Below are positions 50,251 through 60,337 of a DNA stretch of 64,000 bases, piece by piece. Source of the stretch: Candidatus Pelearchaeum maunauluense (GTDB lineage Archaea; Thermoproteota; Nitrososphaeria_A; Caldarchaeales; Caldarchaeaceae). The DNA lies in contig JANVYQ010000007.1 of NCBI GenBank assembly GCA_030059675.1, forward strand, positions 1 to 64,000, written 5' to 3'. How positions within the stretch are numbered: the stretch's first letter is position 1; every line of letters begins with the position of its first letter. Below the pieces are notes generated by a model. That model did no database searches. It was not told the DNA's origin and worked only from the letters and a program-made list of their open reading frames with translations. Both the position numbers and the translations under genes were made by a program.

Positions 50251-52802
50251 GCCTTACGTCTCAGCAGCATAGCGGCAACAGCCACAGCGGCTACCGCTAT
50301 TACTACAACCGCGATTATCCACGTCAGCTGCGCTCCCCCCTCTCCTTCAACCATAGTCGTAGTAGCGGTTGGGGTTGTCTGGGTTAATGTTGGTGATGTT
50401 GCTTCCGTTGTTGTGGTTGTAGTCTCCTCCATAATCGGTATTACGGCTTCTACGGTCTCCTCTATCTCCTGAACCAGCGAAATATCCTCGCTGAAGAGGA
50501 GTAGGCTAAGCTGGTAGAAGCCTGGTCTGAGGTTTTGGGCGGCAAGCCTAAGCTCTTGTCTTCCAGCCTTAAGCTCCACAGTGCCTTCCGCCACCACTTC
50601 ACCGCTAGCCGGGTCTGTCAACACGTATTTGGCATGTAAGGTGCCTGGTCCCCGTGCCTCAATAGCTATGGTTGGCGTGTCGCCGAGCTTTATCTGGTCT
50701 TCAAGTAGGCTTACTTCAACTCTTTCTGGACTCCCGAAGTACCAGCTCCCTGGCTTGAATGGGTAGGATGGGTCTCTGTACGCGCGTAGCTCGGCATACT
50801 GGGCTGCTGGGTCAAACACGCTCAGCATGAAGGGGCCATTACTTATTACCATATGCCTATGCTCATTAGACCACTCTATCGCAGCGTTATATCTATCCAG
50901 AGCATCATCCAGCGTCTCGTACTTCTTGCCCATTACCGTGAATACGTTTTCTGGGAAGGTCTTTTCTCTCAGGAATTCTGTGAGAGAACGCTTGATCAGC
51001 GTTGCGTGCTCGCGTAGAACTAGGCTTAGCTGCTCCACACCAAACCTTGCAGCGGAAGTGTCGCTATACATAAGGAGCTTCTTATTGAAGACCACGTCAT
51101 CCATCGCTGCCAACACCTCCCAAGGCATGGCCCCGCCGAAGAACTCAGCATACTCAGCAATGTAGCTCTTCTCAAAATGCCAGAAATCAACATAAACCTC
51201 CAGCGTAGAATCGTCAACCACTCTAAATCCCTTAAACGTTTCAAGTATAGGCTTCGTAGTAGCAGCTAGGGCGAACTCTATCTTAGACTTAAGCGGGTCA
51301 TTAACAATATCAAATATCTGGTATATCCTATACAGCATGTCTGCCATGCTTATCTTGATTCCGTGATGCCACTTTGAATCCACATACTTACTATAGTCGA
51401 AGGTTACTTTGCTCACCGCCTTTGTCCCAGCTTCTACTGGTTTCCATGTTTTCGACTCCGCGTCCCACATCACGGCGTCGCTTGGTACGTCTAACTTCCC
51501 GTCTGGGCCTGCTGTCTCGACCCTAAAGTCGGCTCTGAAGGGGATTGGTATCCCTGTGAATGGGTGACGAGTTACAGGCGGGTCGTATATGTTCCGCCAA
51601 ATATCAACGCTATACACGTCATTGAATCCTCCAATGGGGTTCCAGACGGTACGGGGTGTCCAAACCCAGAGATGGCCTACCTTAAGCTCGTTCTTCCCGG
51701 GGAGGTATGCTGCGCGGAGTAACCATAGCGAGCGCGCTCCAGCTCCCAAGTCCTCTGTTACTCCCTGCATGTCCTTATCTACCGGCGTACTCGTCAGGAC
51801 TGTTGCAACCCATATTCTTACGGACTCCTCAATACAGAGCTTTGTCATTTCTCTGTAAAGTCTATCACGTTCTTCTTTGCTGCTGAACTCTCCTTTGAAG
51901 AGTCTCTGGCCCATATCGTCAAGCGCTGGGTTCTCGTACTGCCAGTATCCGGCTTCTCGCCATCCGGGCATGTTGCCCAGCCAGGGTGCGCACATCTGGT
52001 TTATCGTCCCAAAGTCATATTTCTCAAGTGCTCCCTTCCCCCAGCCCTCAGTGTATAGGTGCCACTGGAACTCGGCTGGGTCTGTTGTATATACCCTCAG
52101 TATCGCCTCGGCGAATCTGTGGTAGATGCGCTCAACCTCAAATCCTATCTTCTCAAGCTCAGCCGCGAGGCTATCGCCTATCTCGCGGCGCTCATCCTCG
52201 GTTCTTATCACAAACTTAACCCTAATAGGATTGTCGTTATAGTACCACTTGCCATCCCGCATAACCGCGCCAACAGCGGTTAAGGCGTCGCTTATCATCC
52301 TCTTGGCAAGCTCAGGGTCATATCTTATATCCAAATCCTTCGCCACGTTAAAGACGGTTACGTAATCGTACTCGAATGGGCTTATATGCGCAACCATCGG
52401 AACTGCCTTGCCCTTGTATATCTCTCTAGCCACGTACTCGCGGTTGATTAGGTATTGGACTGCCTGCCTTACTTCTGGTATTGAAAATGGGTTAAACTCC
52501 TTCTTCGTTGATGGGGCTGGGTTCAGGAGTATTGAGAGCGAGAGCGAGGGTGCTCGGATTATTCTAAGGTTGGGGTTTTGCTCCAGCGGGATTATGCGGG
52601 AGACCCGCATACTGTAGAGATAAATATCCACGTCTCCGCGCTCTATTGCCGCTGGGGCTATCTCCTCTGCGAAGGCGTTAAACTTAACAACATCAACAGC
52701 AGGGCCAGGATTGTCGTGGGGAGGCTTGTACTCCTGCGCATAGACTGGATACAGCAGGAGTAGCAGGAGTATAGCCGCGGTTACCTGTAGAATCCTCTTC
52801 AT
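50247..52802 (-). CDS. ABC transporter solute-binding protein, peptide/nickel (family 5), membrane anchored
   Basis: An 851-aa extracellular binding protein. It has a signal peptide (1-22), a binding domain with FNPFSIPEVRQAVQYLINREYVAREIY (family 5 signature region) extending to about 700, then a beta domain, a Thr-rich stalk (TTTTTEATSPTLTQTT) and a C-terminal transmembrane helix with RRK tail. The stalk is a typical archaeal, likely glycosylated, spacer. It lies directly downstream of a propeller protein, with overlapping stop/start. No permease or ATPase genes are adjacent; the dipeptide permeases at 3.4-5.9 kb are candidates. Confidence 0.88.
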   Translation of the reverse strand: MKRILQVTAAILLLLLLYPVYAQEYKPPHDNPGPAVDVVKFNAFAEEIAPAAIERGDVDIYLYSMRVSRIIPLEQNPNLRIIRAPSLSLSILLNPAPSTKKEFNPFSIPEVRQAVQYLINREYVAREIYKGKAVPMVAHISPFEYDYVTVFNVAKDLDIRYDPELAKRMISDALTAVGAVMRDGKWYYNDNPIRVKFVIRTEDERREIGDSLAAELEKIGFEVERIYHRFAEAILRVYTTDPAEFQWHLYTEGWGKGALEKYDFGTINQMCAPWLGNMPGWREAGYWQYENPALDDMGQRLFKGEFSSKEERDRLYREMTKLCIEESVRIWVATVLTSTPVDKDMQGVTEDLGAGARSLWLLRAAYLPGKNELKVGHLWVWTPRTVWNPIGGFNDVYSVDIWRNIYDPPVTRHPFTGIPIPFRADFRVETAGPDGKLDVPSDAVMWDAESKTWKPVEAGTKAVSKVTFDYSKYVDSKWHHGIKISMADMLYRIYQIFDIVNDPLKSKIEFALAATTKPILETFKGFRVVDDSTLEVYVDFWHFEKSYIAEYAEFFGGAMPWEVLAAMDDVVFNKKLLMYSDTSAARFGVEQLSLVLREHATLIKRSLTEFLREKTFPENVFTVMGKKYETLDDALDRYNAAIEWSNEHRHMVISNGPFMLSVFDPAAQYAELRAYRDPSYPFKPGSWYFGSPERVEVSLLEDQIKLGDTPTIAIEARGPGTLHAKYVLTDPASGEVVAEGTVELKAGRQELRLAAQNLRPGFYQLSLLLFSEDISLVQEIEETVEAVIPIMEETTTTTTEATSPTLTQTTPTATTTMVEGEGGAQLTWIIAVVVIAVAAVAVAAMLLRRKA

Positions 52803-55036
52803 GGCCTACTCCTACCCCGCGTCGTGGCGATGAAAAGCGCGGCCAAAGCTATAACCATAGCAGCGATGGATATTATGAATGCTGGCGTTATGCCAGAATC
52901 GCGCGGCTGCGGCTCCTGACGAGAAGCCAACAACGGCTCTATACGCTTCACAACCTCATCAACAATCTTCGATACAGTAATGTTGGCTGCTGGTGGATTA
53001 CTGGTTTCTAGGGATGCGAGTTTTTCAGCTATTTCCTTGATTACGGAATCTATTCTGTCTTCTATTGTGTTGAAGCCGAAGCTGGAGTAGTAGTTTGCAG
53101 TAGCCACGTTTCCAAGCACGTCTATTGCGCGTATAGTATGCGCTCCCTCCCCAGAGACGGGCATGAGTATCTGCGCCACGAAGCGGCCGCTGTCGTCTGT
53201 TGGTACGGAGGAGATGACCACGCCATTAACCTCGATAAATACCTCCCTCTGCCTTGGAGCGAAGTTGAAGCCCATTATCGTTATCGTCTGACCCGCAGGC
53301 CCCTCAGGTGGGCTTAATGTTATTGAAGGCTTCGGTATCGCTCTTAAGCGGGCAAACGCAATATCCTGATTTCTCCCACCAACCTCCCCCGACCTACTGT
53401 CTGTCCAAACAATATACACATCCTCATTCGTGGCTGCTATTCCAAAGTAGTCGCCTATGAATGTGGGAATCCCACGACCAGGGTTTGATGGATAATCAGA
53501 GACGCGCGAATTCTCCATAAACGTCTCCCCACCATCGCCAGACTTGGTATAGTATATGTGGTAACGATAGTTGTTGGGGTCGTCGCGCATGTCGCCCCAT
53601 ATTATATGTATAGTTCCATTAGGCGAGACGGCTAAAGTTGGGAAGAACTGGTTACGCAGCGTTAAATCATCATTCACACGCTTAGGCTCCCTCCAAGTCT
53701 TTCCACCATCAGTCGACTTGGAGAAATATACGTCAGACCTATCTCCACCAGCCTCGCCCAAAGCTCCAAAGACTATGTAGACCTCCTTGCTGTTGTTGGG
53801 TGATACTGCGATGAAAGGAAACATGGAAGACCATGAACGGAAGTATGTTGGTTTTAGAAAGAAGTCCTGCTCCCACGTCCCTCCTGGAACCACCGCATAA
53901 GGTCCCTCGAAGCTCCTACCAGCGTCGTAGGAAACTGTCACATAGGGTGAGAAGAGACCCTTGAATGGGCCGTCAGACATTGAGTCATAATACGCTATGT
54001 ATAACGTCCCGTCCTTGGCTACCGCAATATTAGAACCCTGTACTACCGGCCTGTCAGGCTCGCCTGCAGGATATCTATAAACTGGGCTAACTGCGACTGG
54101 TCTAGTCCAGGTCTTCCCGCCATCGTAGGAGACGACCAGCTTTATCGAGACCTCAATTACTGGCGCCGCTACGAATGGGTATTGGTCTAGGAATGGGTAT
54201 ATGAGTCTGAACTCTGTATAGGTTACGTATATGTTATCTCTCTTTGGGTTGAATGGGTCTGGGCCTACGTTCATCCATGTTTTGTCTATGAACGTTATGC
54301 TAGCCGAGTTCTGGCCTTGCTCCACTATTCCCGTTGATGCTATGTATGGTCCTTCCCACGTTATCCCGCCGTCGCGGGAGATTGAGACTACCGCGCTGCT
54401 TACCTCTGCTATTAACAGAAGCTGACCAACCCTCAGTGGGCGTGTCCCTATTGATAGGTAGGCATAATACACATTACCCTCGCGGTCAAACGCAAGGACT
54501 GGGTCTGAGCAGAAGCTATCTTCAACAGCTAAGTCTGCGTGGAACGGGCCGCGCCACGTCTCCCCACCGTCAAACGATACGTAGGAAACTACACAGGGTG
54601 TGTCGTAGTCGTGGGAGCCCACTACTACGTGGTCTGGGTCTAATGGATTAACTGCCATTGTCGGCTCGTTTTGGTATGGTATTGCGCCCAAGTCGTATGT
54701 GAGTATGACATTTCTGCTGAACTTTGCCGTTGGTGAGCGGTAGGGTATTGATACGAGGGGCTGGGAGGGTCTAGCACCTCCCGCAGGCTCCGCTGCCTGC
54801 TCTCCCGCTCTAATCCAGCTATCGTCGCCCCTGAAGAACTGTAGCCTATTTAAAGCGCCGCCAGATAATAGCTCCTCAATAGGCTTGAGGAGAGGCTGGG
54901 AGAGGGGTGTTTGGAGCTGCTCATCCTCAGCCCAGGCAGGCTGAAAGGGAAGGAAACCAACCATAACCACCAACACAGCTATAACGGACGCTAGGACTCT
55001 CACCCGAATGTCATGCGTTTTGTACATAGCCTCCAA
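52799..55036 (-). CDS. Surface Asp-box (BNR/sialidase-like) beta-propeller with TIG-like domain
   Basis: A 745-aa secreted and anchored protein. A signal peptide (about 1-35) precedes a propeller with six Asp-box repeats (for example SFDGGETWRGP, SRDGGITWEGP, SYDGGKTWTRP, STDGGKTWREP, SGDGGETFMEN). A C-terminal IPT/TIG-like beta domain (LSPPEGPAGQTITIMGFNF) and a transmembrane helix with RGRSRP tail follow. Asp-box proteins include sialidases but also non-enzymatic carbohydrate binders; the sialidase arginine triad was not traced. Its stop overlaps the binding-protein start, so they act together. Confidence 0.82.
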   Translation of the reverse strand: MEAMYKTHDIRVRVLASVIAVLVVMVGFLPFQPAWAEDEQLQTPLSQPLLKPIEELLSGGALNRLQFFRGDDSWIRAGEQAAEPAGGARPSQPLVSIPYRSPTAKFSRNVILTYDLGAIPYQNEPTMAVNPLDPDHVVVGSHDYDTPCVVSYVSFDGGETWRGPFHADLAVEDSFCSDPVLAFDREGNVYYAYLSIGTRPLRVGQLLLIAEVSSAVVSISRDGGITWEGPYIASTGIVEQGQNSASITFIDKTWMNVGPDPFNPKRDNIYVTYTEFRLIYPFLDQYPFVAAPVIEVSIKLVVSYDGGKTWTRPVAVSPVYRYPAGEPDRPVVQGSNIAVAKDGTLYIAYYDSMSDGPFKGLFSPYVTVSYDAGRSFEGPYAVVPGGTWEQDFFLKPTYFRSWSSMFPFIAVSPNNSKEVYIVFGALGEAGGDRSDVYFSKSTDGGKTWREPKRVNDDLTLRNQFFPTLAVSPNGTIHIIWGDMRDDPNNYRYHIYYTKSGDGGETFMENSRVSDYPSNPGRGIPTFIGDYFGIAATNEDVYIVWTDSRSGEVGGRNQDIAFARLRAIPKPSITLSPPEGPAGQTITIMGFNFAPRQREVFIEVNGVVISSVPTDDSGRFVAQILMPVSGEGAHTIRAIDVLGNVATANYYSSFGFNTIEDRIDSVIKEIAEKLASLETSNPPAANITVSKIVDEVVKRIEPLLASRQEPQPRDSGITPAFIISIAAMVIALAALFIATTRGRSRP

Positions 55037-55164
55037 CCAGTACTGTCTAGGGAATAAGATAAGGTTTTACCCAAGCCGAGCAATCTTTGATTTCTAGGGA
55101 ACACCTATTTGAGATTGTAAAAACGTTTAAAGGCTATGGTATGTAGGGGATTGTGTGAAAAGGC

Positions 55165-55875
55165 TTGCCTAGCTATAGTAAGGTTTGGCTCCCCATAATG
55201 CTCGCGCTCCTCATAACAGCGCTTACTGGCGCTTACGCGTTAGAAGAGCCTGGGACAAGCTTCAGCACTGCTCTCGAAGTAAAGCCAGGCGAGTATTCAT
55301 TCAATCTAGAACAAGAGACCGTTCATTACTTTAAGATATACGTGGAGCAGGGAGACACCCTAATCATAACACTAAGAATGCCGCGGGGACAGGATTTTGA
55401 TATAGTAGTGTTTGACCCCCTGCTGGACTTGGTTGATAGAGGAATTAAACCAACAGGACTATCTGAGCGCTTAGGAATTCTAGCACCTGTAAGCGGGTAT
55501 TATTATTTCGCTGTCTTCGGATTCGCTGGCTCCTCAGGGACTTACACACTATCAATCAGCATTCTAAAGCCTCAGGTAAAAACAGTAACGGTAACTGACA
55601 CCTATACTCAACGCGAGTTCAAAACAGTTACGCAGGTGGAAGTTGTATCTGTTACTCAGACAGTCAGGGAGATGGTTACGGTAACTTCAACAACTACAAG
55701 GACTGTTGAGACGATTCCCTGGAGCGTTCTAGGGTTTGCGGTGCTAGCTTTCGCGATAATATACGCCAGCGCCACGTTTTCCGATACCCTATCTAGGCGT
55801 GAGCGCGCCGCTAGCTCTTCTGAACCCTTACAACCCAGCGGTCAGAGTCAGGACAGCGAAAGACAGCAAACCTGA
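55165..55875 (+). CDS. Surface PPC-domain protein with Thr-rich stalk
   Basis: A 236-aa surface protein. It has a signal peptide (1-25), a PPC (bacterial pre-peptidase C-terminal) beta-sandwich (VHYFKIYVEQGDTLIITLRMP and GYYYFAVFGFAGSSGTYTLSI), a Thr/Val-rich stalk (VTVTDTYTQ and VTVTSTTTRTVET), and a C-terminal transmembrane helix with a polar tail. PPC domains help substrate binding or targeting in secreted enzymes. The start is TTG because a TGA lies just upstream in frame. The 3' end overlaps the tusA-like gene by 65 bases. Confidence 0.8.
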   Translation: MPSYSKVWLPIMLALLITALTGAYALEEPGTSFSTALEVKPGEYSFNLEQETVHYFKIYVEQGDTLIITLRMPRGQDFDIVVFDPLLDLVDRGIKPTGLSERLGILAPVSGYYYFAVFGFAGSSGTYTLSISILKPQVKTVTVTDTYTQREFKTVTQVEVVSVTQTVREMVTVTSTTTRTVETIPWSVLGFAVLAFAIIYASATFSDTLSRRERAASSSEPLQPSGQSQDSERQQT

Positions 55876-56101
55876 AACCGCGGTTCCTCATTAACACGGG
55901 AATGGACTCGCGCGCCACATTCTCCATATCTGTTGTAATATCTACGACAGCACCTTGCGGTGCGTTTTCAATCTTTTTAACGGCCTCAAACCCTGGGTAA
56001 GGGCATACAAGCCCGCTTACATCAAGCTCATCCGTTGGCCCCACATCCACCAAACCTTCATCACCCTCGATGAAGATTATCTTCTGTTTTTGTGTCTGCA
56101 T
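55811..56101 (-). CDS. TusA-like sulfur-carrier protein
   Basis: A protein of about 96 aa. The SirA/TusA motif LDVSGLVCPYPGFEAVKKI contains the persulfide-forming Cys in the CPxP box. A second Cys is in FRCPDSD. I choose ATG 56101, 11 bases after GGGAGG; the frame opens with a TTG at 56113. It follows the DsrE gene by about 21 bases on the same strand. TusA and DsrE pass sulfur between them in known systems, so the pair probably relays sulfur for cofactors or sulfur metabolism. Confidence 0.86.
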   Translation of the reverse strand: MQTQKQKIIFIEGDEGLVDVGPTDELDVSGLVCPYPGFEAVKKIENAPQGAVVDITTDMENVARESIPVLMRNRGFRFAVFRCPDSDRWVVRVQKS

Positions 56102-56122
56102 GTTATATCCCAACCTCCCTTC

Positions 56123-56512
56123 TCATACGAATAATACTATTCCGCCCTGGCGTGCTGCTGGAAGAGCATTGTTTAGGAAGCCGAAGACATCCTCCAACTC
56201 CACTCCTTGCAAGACTGTCTCGGCGGTGATTCCCATCTGTTGTAGCATCTCTTTTGAGGGAGCGCAGGCTACGAATTTGACGCCAGCGTTCTTCGCATCT
56301 TCAACAAGCTTTGAAAGAGGAGGAGCACCTTCAAGCTGAATCTTCTCAACCTCGCCTTTCCTAACGATTGAAAGCCCATCCATCGTGCAGTAAACGAAGG
56401 CCTTAGCGCCCATTACCGCGCTTCCCAACGCCAGGGTTACCGCTGGATATACGCGCGTAGGCTCTCTGGTTGTTAGGATTATGTGGATTTGCTGCTGTTG
56501 GTTCTACGCCAT
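56123..56512 (-). CDS. DsrE/F-like sulfur-transfer protein, with in-frame amber at codon 3
   Basis: A complete DsrE-family fold is encoded. Reading from ATG 56512 gives Met-Ala-TAG (stop at 56504-56506), then QQQQIHIILTTREPTRVYPA, LALGSAVMGAKAFVYCTMDG with the active Cys, and a normal end VELEDVFGFL. The only canonical start after the TAG is a TTG at 56428, which would remove the first strand (IHIILTT). No ATG, GTG or TTG lies between. A TATA-like sequence near 56540 is set correctly for a leaderless ATG. So either the sequence has an error, the gene is dead, or the amber is read through. It precedes tusA. Confidence 0.7.
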
Positions 56513-56518
56513 ACTTGA

Positions 56519-56584
56519 TATTCTGCTTTTGCCAATATATTAGTATAATACGATGGTTATAATATTGGTATAATATTTGGTCTG
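56519..56584 (-). promoter_or_regulatory. AT-rich promoter with tandem AATATTATA repeat
   Basis: Upstream of the DsrE gene, two near-identical 11-12 base units (AATATTATACC and AATATTATAACC) follow each other on the minus strand, then a TATA-like GTATTATACTAA about 30 bases before ATG 56512. It would drive a leaderless dsrE-tusA transcript. Confidence 0.45.
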
Positions 56585-56585
56585 A

Positions 56586-57581
<996 letters not shown>

Positions 57582-59558
57582 TCACGCACCCGCATTGGTT
57601 ACTATCCTGGCCTCGTTCTTCTCTATCGCCCTCTTAAGTGTATCTCTAGCTTCCGAAAATGAGAAAGGCCGTCCGTTGTACTTGAGGATGAGGTTGTGGG
57701 GCTTTATGCATGTGCGCATGGCGAGTAGCTGGGCGAACTGGCCGCTGTAATTCTGTTCTACACAGATTATCCTTTCATAGCGCGGCAGTAATTCCTGCAA
57801 TATTTTTGTTGGGAATGGGCTGAGGAGCTTTACCTGAGCGAAGGCAAAGCGGAGACCATGCTGGGCGTGATACTCTATGGCGTCAAGTATAGCCCCCTTG
57901 GTGGAGCCCCAGCTCACGACTATGTAAGGCGCATCAACATCACCGTGAATCACAACCTTCTCCCTGTCTGGAATCTCCGCATCAGCAGTCTCAAGCTTCC
58001 TCATACGCTTCTCCATCATCCTACACCTATTGATAGGCTCCTCAGATATGTGTCCAAACTCATCATGCTCATCTCCCGTGTTCCAGAATATACCTCCAGC
58101 AGCCCCCAGAACAGTTCTCGGCGAGATGCCATCCTCGGTGAATTCAAACCTCTTATACGGTCCATTTGACGAGAACCACTCGAAGTATAGCTTACCCCTA
58201 TCAATTACCAAGTCATCATATACGAACTTCTTCACCGTCATCGTACTATTGGCTAATGCTTTATCAAGCAGGTGTATCACGGGTGTCTGGTATCTTTCCG
58301 CGTAGTTGAATGCCTTTATAGCGTCGTAGAAAGCTTCCTCAATATCTCCTGAGGCTATTACTATTCGTGGGAATTCTCCATGCCCTGCATGGAGGACGAA
58401 GAGCATATCGCCCTGCTCGTGTCTTGTTGGGAGGCCAGTACTGGGGCCGCCACGTTGGTAGAGCGTTATGACCACTGGGACTTCATTCATCCCAGCCCAT
58501 CCAAGACCCTCGGTCATCAATGAGAAGCCTGGCCCAGATGTTGCTGTAGCAGCCCGCGCGCCTGCCAGCGCGGCTCCAGTAGCCATAGTTATGGCAGCTA
58601 TCTCATCCTCGGTCTGCACAACGACGATAGACCCCTTACCATCGAGCTCCATACTCTCCGCCTGGTGAGGATTCTCCGCGAGAACCTCAACTTTCCTACT
58701 CTCAAAGACTTCATGGTCTTCCAGATACACGCTCTCATCACTTGCGGGAGTTATGGGATAGTATGTCTGGAATCTACAGCCAGCAACTATCTTTCCAAGA
58801 GCTACTGCTGATGTTCCATTTATGAGAAGACGCTGCTCTTTTACTGGTTTGGGCTCTATGTGAAAACTTATTTCATTATTACTAAAATTCTTAACGGCAT
58901 ATTCAGCGGCTATCTTGGCTGCCTCTGTATTCATTTTGGCTACTTTAGCCTTAGCTTTAAAGACCTGCTCAATAGCTTTGAAGAGATGCTCTTGTGGGAG
59001 CTTGAAGAGCGCGAATGACGCGGCAACAGCCATGACATTGGTCATTCTGGATAAAATACTGAGCTGCGTCTCTCCTATCTTCTCACCAACTTGCTTAAGC
59101 AAATCAACATATGGAAGAGGATAAAGCTTTACGCCATTCCTCTTCGCAAACTCAAGAACATCCATAACACTGTTTCCTAGACCCTCCTCCTTAAGTCTCT
59201 CCAATATACCATCGACTACATTCTTCTCTAATGTGGGTATGCTGGTAATCTTCTCACTGGTTTGCTTCGGGTCAAATATTATACCACCACCGGACTCCAC
59301 TTCCCATGCATGTCTAATAATCGTCTCCGAATCAAACGTAGCGAGGAGATGAACTTCATCCATATGTGAGCGTATTACATTGTTTGACAATGTTACAGAG
59401 AAGTAGCTGTGTTCGCCTTTGATGTTTGAGTAGTATTCTCTTTTTCCGAAGACATTAAGGCCAGAAGACGCGGCGGCTCGCGAGAAGATGTTTGCTGCGG
59501 AATCAACACCGGTGCCCTGGGCTCCTCCAATCATCCAAGAAACTTTATTTTGGGCCAT
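57582..59558 (-). CDS. 2-Oxoacid:ferredoxin oxidoreductase, fused gamma-alpha subunit
   Basis: A 658-aa protein. The N-terminal gamma domain (about 1-200) starts MIGGAQGTGVDSAANIF. It is fused to the alpha domain (about 240-640) with TYYPITPASDES, the YPITP motif that recognises the substrate and TPP, and GPGFSLMTEGLGWAGMNEVP. The two-subunit form with fused gamma-alpha is found in Sulfolobus and related TACK archaea. It oxidises 2-oxoacids to acyl-CoA while reducing ferredoxin. Co-transcribed with the beta gene. Confidence 0.95.
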   Translation of the reverse strand: MAQNKVSWMIGGAQGTGVDSAANIFSRAAASSGLNVFGKREYYSNIKGEHSYFSVTLSNNVIRSHMDEVHLLATFDSETIIRHAWEVESGGGIIFDPKQTSEKITSIPTLEKNVVDGILERLKEEGLGNSVMDVLEFAKRNGVKLYPLPYVDLLKQVGEKIGETQLSILSRMTNVMAVAASFALFKLPQEHLFKAIEQVFKAKAKVAKMNTEAAKIAAEYAVKNFSNNEISFHIEPKPVKEQRLLINGTSAVALGKIVAGCRFQTYYPITPASDESVYLEDHEVFESRKVEVLAENPHQAESMELDGKGSIVVVQTEDEIAAITMATGAALAGARAATATSGPGFSLMTEGLGWAGMNEVPVVITLYQRGGPSTGLPTRHEQGDMLFVLHAGHGEFPRIVIASGDIEEAFYDAIKAFNYAERYQTPVIHLLDKALANSTMTVKKFVYDDLVIDRGKLYFEWFSSNGPYKRFEFTEDGISPRTVLGAAGGIFWNTGDEHDEFGHISEEPINRCRMMEKRMRKLETADAEIPDREKVVIHGDVDAPYIVVSWGSTKGAILDAIEYHAQHGLRFAFAQVKLLSPFPTKILQELLPRYERIICVEQNYSGQFAQLLAMRTCIKPHNLILKYNGRPFSFSEARDTLKRAIEKNEARIVTNAGA

Positions 59559-59671
59559 ACTGCTTGCCCACTTGGTTTAAAGACCTTCTGCCAGCCATAT
59601 TTAACCCTAGCCCATTTGCCTAAATCTGGAAGGCTCGGCTGCTAAAGATATTTTGAGCGGTGCCGAGGTTA

Positions 59672-60271
59672 TTATTCAATCTTTACCCGATGGCCCTTCT
59701 TCGGGGCTTCAGCCCTCTTCTCCACCACTACTTCCAAGACACCGTTGTTATAACTGGCCTTAGCGGTGTTGGGGTCAACAACTGCTGGTAGCTCTATCTC
59801 TTTGAAATATTTACGGCTCTCAGTATCCACTTTAACCGTCATAACACGCTCATCGACATTAAGCTCTATGTCTTCTTTTCTAACGCCTGGAAGCTCGGCA
59901 ACCACCTTTATCCTGTTGTCCTCTTCTATAACATCAACAAGCGGTTCCCGTTCTGGTCTTACTTCAAGAGCTGGCTTTGTCGGGAGCGCTCCTGGCCTAA
60001 CATTTCCAAACTCGCGGATGACTGGCTTGCCGTCTGGGCCTATTGTTATTGAGTAGCCGTAGACGAATGGCCCTACTTCACGGACTACTCCATCCTTTGT
60101 GGTCCTTTCCCTTATCAGCTCTCTGGGTGCTCTCTCCATAATCCACTTAAACTCCTCCTCCATCTGCTTTTCAAATTCGCGCATAAATTCGTCGATGTCT
60201 TCAAACAAGCTTCTAAAGAGAGGCCATCTCCGCCTTCTCTTCCTCCATTCTTCCCACCAATCATCCGACAT
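59672..60271 (-). CDS. hsp20: Small heat-shock protein (Hsp20/alpha-crystallin)
   Basis: A 199-aa chaperone that holds unfolded proteins. The long, charged N-terminal region (about 1-105, with KRRRRWPLF near the start) precedes the alpha-crystallin domain (about 105-190): VVAELPGVRKEDIELNVDE, then KASYNNGVLEVVVEK with the family's GVL motif. The C-terminal VKI is an IxI-like element for oligomer assembly. Its promoter shares a palindromic TATA (60308-60316) with the divergent glycosyltransferase. Confidence 0.94.
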   Translation of the reverse strand: MSDDWWEEWRKRRRRWPLFRSLFEDIDEFMREFEKQMEEEFKWIMERAPRELIRERTTKDGVVREVGPFVYGYSITIGPDGKPVIREFGNVRPGALPTKPALEVRPEREPLVDVIEEDNRIKVVAELPGVRKEDIELNVDERVMTVKVDTESRKYFKEIELPAVVDPNTAKASYNNGVLEVVVEKRAEAPKKGHRVKIE

Positions 60272-60307
60272 ACACTAACACCCTTACATTGTATTGCCAT
60301 ACGTAGG

Positions 60308-60316
60308 CTTATTAAG
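60308..60316. promoter_or_regulatory. Shared TATA between hsp20 and glycosyltransferase
   Basis: The near-palindrome CTTATTAAG reads as a TATA box on both strands. Its centre is about 25 bases from the plus-strand GTG start at 60338, which fits a leaderless transcript. The hsp20 ATG lies about 40 bases on the other side. Confidence 0.45.
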
Positions 60317-60337
60317 AGTTTTCTTTCTCTGGGCTAC

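Noticed and set aside
54334..54651. Plus-strand 105-codon frame in the propeller gene
   Set aside because: Arg-rich shadow frame; the Asp-box repeats on the minus strand run through it.
56123..56428. DsrE gene starting normally at TTG 56428
   Set aside because: Family residues (IHIILTT...RVYPA) lie upstream in the same frame, so the short form would lack a strand. I list the longer region and the amber instead.
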